A DNA stretch of 17,260 nt, taken from assembly GCA_025769875.1 (NCBI GenBank), contig JAGFNK010000974.1, positions 1-17,260 of the forward strand, in the 5' to 3' direction. How positions within the stretch are numbered: position 1 is the first letter of the stretch; each line of letters opens with the position of its first letter. The translations under genes were made by a program, and so were the position numbers. Of the stretch, positions 10,901 through 17,260 are shown piece after piece. The notes under the pieces were generated by a model. That model searched no databases, was not told the origin of the DNA, and was given only the letters and a program-made list of their open reading frames with translations. This stretch comes from Russula earlei (taxonomy: Eukaryota > Basidiomycota > Agaricomycetes > Russulales > Russulaceae).

Positions 10901-11245
10901 TTGAGAAGGGTAAGATCATTGTGAATTTCGCCTCTCCTATCACCTACTCATTTCTACGCTACTGCAGCGTTTGAAATGGGTTTGCGGGTTTGTTCTGCTG
11001 TTCAATCTGGCATTCCAGTGATCGCCATTGATACTCCGGCCAACGTCTTTGATGCTTTGTGTAAATCATCCAGTTGGGTCACAGATGATGATGCATGGAA
11101 GGCTGTGGTTTCCTCCTTCCCTCTTTCGATTACAGGATACGCTCCACAAATACGCGACGCTATCTCCCGTCGCCAGGCAGAGGGCCATCATTTTATCCTA
11201 TTGTTTGCTGTGAGAGACGAACGCGTGCATCTTTGTGTCTTATGA
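4993..11245 (+). CDS. GCN2: GCN2 eIF2-alpha kinase, 29 exons, multiple single-base frame breaks
   Basis: GCN2 senses uncharged tRNA and phosphorylates eIF2-alpha during amino-acid starvation. The rebuilt protein is about 1575 residues, the usual size. Order: RWD domain (1-150, EEITALKSIYAEDF); charged KKQREEAEAQEEAERKR linker; pseudokinase (about 235-470, HRG in place of HRD); kinase (about 555-945: GRGAFGSV, VKKV, HRDIKLTN, DFGLAT, APEV); HisRS-like region (about 970-1390, AAGGRYDD); C-terminal domain to the TGA at 11243. Exons: 4993-5091, 5161-5249, 5299-5446, 5590-5697, 5755-6019, 6071-6393, 6439-6502, 6550-6721, 6770-6912, 6958-7098, 7157-7281, 7331-7394, 7442-7913, 7960-7989, 8046-8134, 8186-8222, 8272-8292, 8346-8444, 8496-8587, 8639-8767, 8822-8944, 8991-9351, 9410-9583, 9631-9792, 9829-10090, 10145-10489, 10538-10626, 10699-10909, 10968-11245. 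Frames agree through 7281; beyond that about 15 indels interrupt them. The introns at 6020-6070, 6394-6438 and 6722-6769 are in-frame and open, so read-through cannot be excluded. Confidence 0.92.
8272..8292 (+). other. 21-nt micro-exon just upstream of the DFG exon
   Basis: This exon is only 21 nt and encodes the DGKGDC turn between HRDIKLTNVFI and VGDFG. Its left intron (8223-8271) ends CCCAG, and its right intron is the GC-AG intron. The spacing fits the kinase fold, which supports the call. Confidence 0.65.
8293..8345 (+). other. GC-AG intron in the GCN2 kinase domain
   Basis: The exon ends AAAG and the intron begins GCAGGT; it ends CGAAAG and then TTGGCGATTTTGG begins. Only this junction gives DCK-VGDFGLAT in frame. 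A GT donor at 8297 would shift the frame ahead of the DFG motif. GC-AG introns are a known minor class. Confidence 0.65.
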
Positions 11246-11384
11246 CTATAACTCACCAGAAAAACTAGTTTATTGAACTTGTACACTAACTCCATTGTCT
11301 TCATGTTGTATCATCATGCGTCATCCTGTAATCATACGAAATCCACCGTGTAAGTCCACCTGTTAGTAACTCTCATTGATTTGT
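11246..11384. other. Short 3' flank of GCN2
   Basis: This 139-bp AT-rich stretch lies between the GCN2 stop codon and the second MITE. It probably contains the 3' UTR. No exact AATAAA is seen, and no gene. Confidence 0.4.
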
Positions 11385-11737
11385 CACGACGGGCAGGAAT
11401 GGATAAGTTGAGTCCACTTATAGTCAACTTAGTGGACAATAAAAGTAACATATTCCAAGTGCTGAGTAGGCTCTGTTGTGACCATAAATCATATCACATA
11501 AGTAATGACATAAGTCCAGCACAAAAAATCAAAAAGGTTAACTAAGGACAGTCCACTCATTCCAGCACAACTTGTACCCAGGCTAGGGTAAAAGTTGTGC
11601 CAGAATGAATGGACTGTCCTTATTATTTACCTTTGTGGTCAAATTTTTTATGCTCAACTTATGTCATTACTGATGTGATATAATTTATGGTCACAACAGA
11701 GCCTACTCAGCACTTGGAATATTTTACTTTTATTGTC
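11385..11737. mobile_element. Fold-back MITE, copy 2 (right end missing)
   Basis: Same family as 1843-2247: it starts CACGACGGGCAGGAATGGAT, has the same internal blocks (CAAGTGCTGAGTAGG, CATTCCAGCACAAC, CCAGAATGA) and folds on itself around about 11580. The right arm stops after TTTTATTGTC at 11737. The last roughly 50-60 bp, expected to mirror 11385-11440, are replaced by unrelated sequence that looks like the start of an LTR. Confidence 0.85.
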
Positions 11738-12361
11738 TGCTTGTCAAGACATGTACCACTGATCACTTAGGACTCAGGAGCAGGTGGGTGAAGGGACTGG
11801 ACAAGGTGGTGGATGTTGACAATGATATTGCCAATAGTGATGTGCAAGGCTTGGCTCCAAGCCGTCAAGCCCCAGCTGTCACAAGTACTGGTACCTCGGA
11901 CCGAACCGCAACTGGACAAGCCTACCCGGACAAGCCTACCTGGACAAGCCTCAAGTTTCCCACGCATTCTCATGACTCACCTTGCCTTGCATGTACCACC
12001 ACCTTCCAGCATGTTCCAGTATGATCACCTTGTCTTTACCTCATGCATACCATTTGATATAGATAGTATCCATCTATATAAACCTGTCAGTAGAGGGGAA
12101 CAAGCCTTAAGCTTTTTCTCTTGTGAAATATCACTGGATTCAGCTTTGGAACTGTAGGCTTGCAGGGAATCAAGCAAACATCTCAGAAATCCCCTCATTC
12201 TGCTAGGTCTTCAAATGCGAAGACTCATTCATTGTATTTCCTCTCCGCAGTACACACCAGCCTTTGCTGTGTTGTCACCAAGATCCCCAATTTTTGCAGA
12301 ACTTGTCATCTTGCTTGACTCAGTGCGCACGTCTCGCACATGAAATGATTTGTCAGCAACA
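11738..12361 (+). mobile_element. Probable 5' LTR of a gypsy-like retrotransposon
   Basis: The sequence begins TGCTTGTCAAGACATG exactly where the MITE arm breaks off. It holds a TATATAAA box (12075-12082), Pro-like direct repeats of CCTACC(C/T)GGACAAG near 11920-11950, and ends near a CA dinucleotide at 12360-12361. A TGG-initiated stretch (TGGTGACATTAG at 12373) shortly after could be the primer-binding site. A gag-like open frame follows. The 3' LTR is outside the window, so the boundaries are inferred. Confidence 0.55.
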
Positions 12362-12444
12362 CTGCCCCCAGTTGGTGACATTAGAACAAGCTTAGCCTCG
12401 ACCTCGAATCACACGCTTGCCAAATATACTGATTTCACTTTGAC

Positions 12445-12770
12445 ATGACCATGACCCAAGATTGGAAGACCAAAGGGCTCAGCACACCAACAATTGAAGG
12501 ACTAGCAGCCCTCAAGTGCCCCTTTGAATCACTTCCTGACCAAGAGAAAAATGTTCCCAGTGTGACCATGTTCGATGACGGCATTGAATTTCATACAGTA
12601 CACATGGACGGCGTACCATGGACGGGCTACTATGTCAACTGGAAAGGAGCCAAGGTAGCCTTAGGCCATCTTTACGGCCTCTGGTTCGAAATTGCGAGAT
12701 GAGGAGACACCTGGGAAGTGACGCGTGTTGCTCACTCAGCCTTCAAACTCACACAAAGTCCCCATAGAGG
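12445..12770 (+). pseudogene. Gag-like N-terminal fragment of the LTR retrotransposon
   Basis: An ATG at 12445 opens 85 codons (begins MTMTQDWKTKGLSTPTIEG, contains VPWTGYYVNWKGAKVALGH). A TGA at 12700 ends it, but protein-like sequence continues in the same frame (GDTWEVTRVAHSAFKL). It is then cut by the giant inverted-repeat element at 12771. I did not recognise a named domain here. The gag call comes from its position after a probable LTR and from the clear gag-like sequence on the far side of the insertion. Confidence 0.5.
12762..12770. other. Possible left target-site duplication
   Basis: CCATAGAGG abuts the left end of the giant inverted-repeat element; CCATACAGC (16600-16608) abuts the right end. 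Seven of nine bases agree. With two mismatches this is suggestive only. Confidence 0.4.
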
Positions 12771-12838
12771 TATTACTGTCATTTTCACGTGACCTTGCAC
12801 TTGCCATTTTTGGATGTCATTTCAAGTGCGAAAAAAAA

Positions 12839-13394
12839 CTGCTATATCTCAACAGTTTCTCAACAGATTGCCTTGAAACTTTGACAGTAGAACCTTATAT
12901 GTTGTATCTAGGTGCAGCTAAAATATGGGAGCCTAATATTTAGTTCTTGAAATGTCGATTTTCGGGTGGTGACATGAGTGCAAAACTTTGAACTGCCATA
13001 TCAACTTTTCAACTGTTCTGAACCGATTGACTTGAAACTTCGACAGTGGGATCCCATGTACTGTATCTAGGTGCAGCCCAAGAGTTGGGGTCTGATTCTA
13101 GTTTTTGAAGTTTCGGTTTTTGGGTGTGATCTGAGTTCGAAATTTCGATCTGCCATATCTCAACCATTTCTCAATAGATTGCCTTGAAACGTGGACAGTG
13201 GGACCTTATATACTGTATCTAGGTGCAGCGAAAATATGGGAGCCTAATATTCAGTTTTTGAAGTTTCGATTTTTGGGTGCCGAGCTGCGTGCAAATTTCG
13301 TACTGCCATGTCTCAACCATTTCTCAATGGATTGTCTTGAAACTTGGACAGTGGAACCTCATGCACTGTAGCTAGATGTTTCACTCGTTGGATG
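12839..13394 (+). repeat. Subterminal tandem repeat, about 154 bp x 3.5, left arm
   Basis: Units begin CTGC(C/T)AT at 12839, 12993, 13150 and 13303. Shared blocks include TTCTCAA(C/T)(A/G)GATTG, CTTGAAAC, GACAGT(G/A), TGTATCTAGGTGCAGC, AAAATATGGGAGCCTAATAT and GTTTTTGAAGTTTCG(A/G)TTTT. The fourth unit breaks off after about 90 bp. Confidence 0.85.
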
Positions 13395-13823
13395 TTCACG
13401 TTTTGGGGTGCCAACCCCAAGCATGATAATATTACATTATCCCTACAGCTGAATCCATCCATGATATGATATGACTATTACAACTGTACCACACGAGAAG
13501 GGCACACTTAAGTTCATGGGGCTGGACAAGGACTGAGGGAAGAGTGAAAGAGACAAAATTGAAATGATGATGCAGGCGTGCGTCGAGGCAGCAATAGGCA
13601 TCGGCACGGGTACATGTGCGTGTAGCTTCTTCAGTGAGTCTTCGGCCTCACGCGCGTGGTCACATTGTCGCAAAGGGGGGTGTGCACGTTCTGAGGTGTT
13701 GCCATGCGTTGGAATGCAGGCACAGTGCGGGAAGCAGGAGGGAGGAGTGTGCTTGCATGTGTGTCAAATGTGTCGCGACGTGGTGTTGCCAGGCGTCGGC
13801 CGTGTTGCTGATATTGGTGCTGC

Positions 13824-13842
13824 TGCTGTTGTTGTTGTTGTT
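13824..13842 (+). repeat. TTG microsatellite that differs between the arms
   Basis: Five TTG units follow CTGCTG in the left arm; the mirror site near 15531-15546 has four. This is a one-unit slippage difference between otherwise matching arms. Confidence 0.7.
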
Positions 13843-14486
13843 GATCCTGGTGCTGCTGTCATGGCAGAGGCTGAGGCGTGGTCGTTTGAGGCAATGGGGT
13901 GGCGAGAGGCAAGGGCGTAGGCGATGGCGTTATGGAAAGGTGAGCGTCTGAGGGGGTGACTTGCGTGTTGCTCGTGCTGTCATCATATGGGCGGCGACGA
14001 GGTCTTCGCCACTGCAGGTGATGGCAGCGCTCGTGGGTGAGGTTGTACGTATGGATGGGGATGCGGTGGAAGGGGAGGAGTGGTGCCGTGGTGCTTGCAT
14101 CGGCACTTCTCCTGTGGCGACATCGTGGTGGCGGCTGGTGATCTTTCTGCGGGGCGCGTGAGGTAATGATGGGCGATGCTGGACGTGTGGGAACCGCAGG
14201 GACGACGGGAGCGGGCATGTGAAGGCGTGACATTTTGGCAACCATACCCGCTGTTACGGGGCAGGGTGGGGAACGCGGCGGCATGGGTTTTGCCTGGAGT
14301 CGCATAGAAGCGCGGCTGTGTGCGCATACGTTGGGCAGCAGAGAGGTGATGTCGTGCCGGGCGGGAGAGCGGGTAAACGCGCATGCACCGAGGGGGTCCA
14401 GGGGGCGTGATCCATTCGTGAAGGGAAGTAGGATGTTCACATCCTCAGAAAGCCGAAGAGTGTCCTGCCGGTGAGAAGGGACGAGC

Positions 14487-14879
14487 TATAAGAAAAGCAC
14501 CAGGAGACCTATGTAGGAATAAGTCGGATCGCTTGTCTCTCTCTTGTTTTCCTATCTGTAGTCTCGTATTCGCAATCGCGGTTCCGGATTTTTGCTTGTG
14601 CATGCTAGCACTTGGAGTGCTTACTCGCACATTCTCACGCTATTTGAATCTACGTATTGCTTATCCAAGTGGTGGTGACATCGTGCACGTACCTTTGGCT
14701 GATCCCACCCCCAGTCCGTATCACCCAGGTCTCTCCTGGAGGCAACCGCAACAGGAAGCAGGATGATTTGTATCAAATGACGGCAATCCGGGAGACCTTT
14801 GAAGAGACAGGTCTACTTCTTGCATCCTCAACATCGGAGTCCAAGGCACCTCTGAGCGACGTCGCTGTGGACATGTCGC
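14487..14879 (+). pseudogene. Captured Nudix hydrolase gene fragment in the palindrome loop
   Basis: The only unique sequence inside the element. From 14729 it reads VSPGGNRNRKQDDLYQMTAI followed by RETFEETGLLLAS. This matches the Nudix box pattern G-x5-E-x7-REUxEExGU in its REUxEExGU part, preceded by the PGG turn typical of Nudix hydrolases, which cleave nucleoside diphosphates linked to other groups. A likely 40-bp intron (14689 GTACCT to 14728 CCCAG) separates this from an upstream piece ending YPSGGDIVH. The first Glu of the box is replaced (Gln/Asp region), and both gene ends are cut by the arms, so it is not functional. An intron that is still present argues for capture at DNA level and not through RNA. 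The source gene is not in this window. Confidence 0.75.
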
Positions 14880-16599
14880 GCTCGTCCCTTCTCACCGGCA
14901 GGACACTCTTCGGCGCTTTCTGAGGATGTGAACATCCTACTTCCCTTCACGACGAATGGATCACGCCCCCTGGACCCCCTCGGTGTGTGCGCGTTTACCC
15001 GCTCTCCGCCCGGCACGACATCACCTCTCTGCTGCCCAACGTATGCGCGCACACAGCCGCGCTTCTATGCGACTCCAGGCAAAACCCATGCCGCCGCGTT
15101 CCCCACCCTGCCCCGTAACAGCGGGTATGGTTGCCAAAATGTCACGCCTTCACATCGCCCGCTCCCGTCGTCCCTGCGGTTCCCACGTCCAGCATCGCCC
15201 ATCATTACCTCGACGCCCCCAGAAAGATCACCAGCCGCCACCACGATGTCGCCACAGGAGAAGTCGCCGATGCAAGCACCACGCCGCACCACTCCTCCCC
15301 TTCCACCGCATCCCCATCCATACGTACAACCTCACCCACGAGCGCTGCCATCACCTGCAGTGGCGAAGACCTCGTCGCCGGCCCATATGATGACAGCACG
15401 AGCAACACGCAAGTCACCCCCTCAGACGCTCACGCCTTTCCATAACGCCATCGCCTACGCCCTTGCCTCTCGCCACCCCATTGCCTCAAACGACCACGCC
15501 TCAGCCTCTGCCATGACAGCAGCACCAGGATCAACAACAACAACAGCAGCAGCACCAATATCAGCAACACGGCCGACGCCTGGCAACACCACGTCGCGAC
15601 GACACATTTGACACACACGCACACTCCTCCCTCCTGCTTCCCCGCACTGTGCCTGCATTCCAACGCATGGCAACACCTCAGAACGTGCACACCCCCCTTT
15701 GCGACAATGTGACCACGCGCGCGAGGCCGAAGACTCACTGAAGAAGCTACACGCACATGTACCCGTGCCGATGCCTATTGCTGCCTCGACGCACGCCTCG
15801 CATCATCATTTCAATTTTGTCTCTTTCACTCTTCCCTCAGTCCTTGTCCAGCCCCATGAACTTAAGTGTGCCCTTCTCGTGTGGTACAGTTGTAATAGTC
15901 ATATCATATCATGGATGGATTCAGCTGTAGGGATAATGTAATATTATCATGCTTGGGGTTGGCACCCCAAAACGTGAACATCCAACGAGTGAAACATCTA
16001 GCTACAGTGCATGAGGTTCCACTGTCCAAGTTTCAAGACAATCCATTGAGAAATGGTTGAGACATGGCAGTACGAAATTTGCACGCAGCTCGGCACCCAA
16101 AAATCGAAACTTCAAAAACTGAATATTAGGCTCCCATATTTTCGCTGCACCTAGATACAGTATATAAGGTCCCACTGTCCACGTTTCAAGGCAATCTATT
16201 GAGAAATGGTTGAGATATGGCAGATCGAAATTTCGAACTCAGATCACACCCAAAAACCGAAACTTCAAAAACTAAGAATCAGACCCCAACTCTTGGGCTG
16301 CACCTAGATACAGTACATGGGATCCCACTGTCGAAGTTTCAAGTCAATCGGTTCAGAAACAGTTGAGATATGGCAGTTCAAAGTTTTGCACTCATGTCAC
16401 CACCCGAAAATCGACATTTCAAGAACTAAATATTAGGCTCCCATATTTTAGCTGCACCTAGATACAACATATAAGGTTCTACTGTCAAAGTTTCAAGGCA
16501 ATCTGTTGAGAAACTGTTGAGATATAGCAGTTTTATTTTCGCACTTGAAATGACATCCAAAAATGGCAAGTGCAAGGTCACGTGAAAATGACAGTAACA
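14880..16599 (-). repeat. Right arm of the giant inverted repeat
   Basis: Reverse complement of the left arm, starting GCTCGTCCCTTCTCACCGGC at the loop. It contains an open frame of 227 codons (14928-15611), but the matching stretch of the left arm is broken into several frames by indels, and the predicted peptide is Pro/Ser/Thr/Arg-rich without a domain. I do not call it a gene. Confidence 0.85.
15980..16530 (-). repeat. Subterminal tandem repeat, right arm (mirror copy)
   Basis: The same repeat in opposite orientation. Unit starts, read leftwards, are at 16530, 16376, 16223 and 16070 (spacings of 154, 153 and 153). In the second unit the left arm carries about 4 extra bases relative to this arm. 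Confidence 0.85.
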
Positions 16600-16608
16600 C
16601 CATACAGC
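16600..16608. other. Possible right target-site duplication
   Basis: CCATACAGC directly follows the right terminus and matches the left flank CCATAGAGG at seven of nine positions. Confidence 0.4.
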
Positions 16609-17260
16609 TAACAGCCTCAGGAGAACCTCTTCCAAGTTCAAAAGCCCCCAGCTGCACCCCTATGCCCAGACCTGCTCCACCCACTGATGCTCCGATGGAG
16701 CTTGAACCAACGACGATGATGAACATTTTCGTCACCACCACTGACCCCGACCCCTATTGACCTCAACCCACATCATCCAGAATGGCACAACCACCTACTC
16801 GTGCCTTGTTTGCCGGGTTCAGAGGTTGCAGAATACAACCTCTGAGCCCCAATCCCAAACCCGACAATCCCTACATGCATGCCAACTGTGACCACAATAC
16901 ACACAGATCCAATAACGGAAAACTTGAAGGAATTCCCCCCAGTTCTTCAACGGCAATCACACATGAATGCACGCATTTCTAGTCATGTTCAACAGGTTCA
17001 TGTCCATGAACCATGATAGTAAAATTGCAAGGGATCCAATTAAGAAGTGTGCTTACTTCCTCTCATTATGAAAGGGCCGAAAGTCGAAGGATGGCTCAAA
17101 GCCATGGACCAATGGCTTGAAGACATGCAAGAGGATCCCACTAATGTGCTGCTCAGACTTACCGCATGGGAAGCGCTATGACAACAATTCCATCACGCAT
17201 TCACCAACTATGCCAAACAAGAGAAAGCCCAAGACAAACTCAAAGAATTGAAGATGAAGA
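16600..17260 (+). pseudogene. Gag continuation of the interrupted retrotransposon, decayed, runs off the window
   Basis: After the insertion, protein-like sequence resumes (IQLTASGEPLPSSKAPSC, a Pro-rich stretch). From about 16987 it reads like a fungal gypsy gag core: FNRFMSMNHDSKIARDPIKK, CAYFLS, then after a frame break KGPKVEGWLKAMDQWLEDM, a TGA in place of a likely TGG at about 17179, and FHHAFTNYAKQEKAQDKL. Stops and frame breaks show the copy is dead. It continues past the right edge. Confidence 0.65.

Larger units (their letters stand above)
12771..14486 (+). repeat. Left arm of the giant inverted repeat
   Basis: Reading inwards: a short terminal segment (12771-12838), a tandem array (12839-13394), a segment of moderate composition to about 13560, then a G-rich segment ending GAGAAGGGACGAGC. 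It differs from the right arm by scattered substitutions and small indels, for example (TTG)5 here against 4 units in the other arm, and CTTCACGAATGG against CTTCACGACGAATGG. The arms are therefore independent copies and not an exact assembly fold-back. Confidence 0.85.
12771..16599. mobile_element. 3.83-kb giant inverted-repeat element with captured gene fragment
   Basis: The outer ends are TATTACTGTCATTTTCACG and its near-exact reverse complement ending at 16599. The arms (12771-14486 and 14880-16599) mirror each other almost base for base, around a 393-bp unique loop. Both sides outside the element are retrotransposon gag sequence, so the whole palindrome arrived as one insertion. It contains no transposase that I can see, so it would be non-autonomous. 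Flanking 9-mers CCATAGAGG and CCATACAGC (7 of 9 identical) could be an aged target-site duplication of 8-9 bp, as in Mutator-like or hAT elements. Confidence 0.8.

Noticed and set aside
11813..12157. 114-codon plus-strand frame and neighbours in the LTR-like region
   Set aside because: Lies across the TATA box and direct repeats of the probable LTR; no domain seen.
12839..13394. Possible CRISPR-like array
   Set aside because: The units are about 154 bp diverged direct repeats with no short repeat/spacer layout, and the genome is eukaryotic.
13564..13951. 111-118-codon plus-strand frames in the left arm
   Set aside because: They include a translated TTG microsatellite (Leu/Val run) and are not preserved in the other arm.
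14928..15611. 227-codon open frame in the right arm of the palindrome
   Set aside because: Pro/Ser/Thr-rich low-complexity peptide with no domain; the mirrored stretch of the left arm is frame-broken by indels, so no sign of coding selection.
12771..16599. Palindrome as an assembly or chimeric-read fold-back artefact
   Set aside because: The arms differ by many substitutions and small indels, and a unique loop separates them, which a simple fold-back artefact would not give; still, read-spanning evidence is absent.

Overview
This window looks like nuclear DNA of a filamentous basidiomycete, probably an agaricomycete. The two host genes are cut by many short introns (mostly 40-60 bp, GT-AG), their proteins read like fungal families, and the flanks are full of transposons. 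I found no bacterial operon signals, tRNA, rRNA or CRISPR.

Layout. (1) 1-1010 is G-rich, strand-skewed, degenerate low-complexity repeat. (2) 1011-1839 is non-coding with short dispersed repeats. (3) 1843-2247 is an almost completely palindromic fold-back MITE. (4) 2424-4709, minus strand, is an eight-exon secreted aspartic protease gene with a GPI-like tail and two single-base frame breaks. (5) 4710-4992 is a divergent intergenic region of 283 bp. (6) 4993-11245, plus strand, is a 29-exon GCN2 eIF2-alpha kinase gene: RWD, pseudokinase, kinase, HisRS-like and C-terminal domains. It has about 15 one-base (occasionally two-base) frame breaks, many in short mononucleotide runs. (7) 11385 to the end is a nest of transposons: a second MITE copy is cut by an LTR retrotransposon, whose gag is in turn split by a 3.83-kb element (12771-16599).

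That element is the most unusual object here. It is a giant palindrome with two arms of about 1.72 kb, each carrying 3.5 copies of a roughly 154-bp tandem repeat. A 393-bp unique loop between the arms holds a fragment of a Nudix hydrolase gene that still seems to contain an intron. This resembles gene-capturing (Pack-type) elements with long terminal inverted repeats. Transcription across it would give a very long double-stranded hairpin RNA.

The two host genes share a divergent promoter region and both could serve nutrient stress: amino-acid starvation sensing (GCN2) and external protein digestion (protease). Co-regulation is only an inference. The frame breaks keep splice sites and protein similarity intact, which points to indel errors in the assembly or very recent decay rather than old pseudogenes. 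Protein family calls rest on recognition of motifs, not on database searches.
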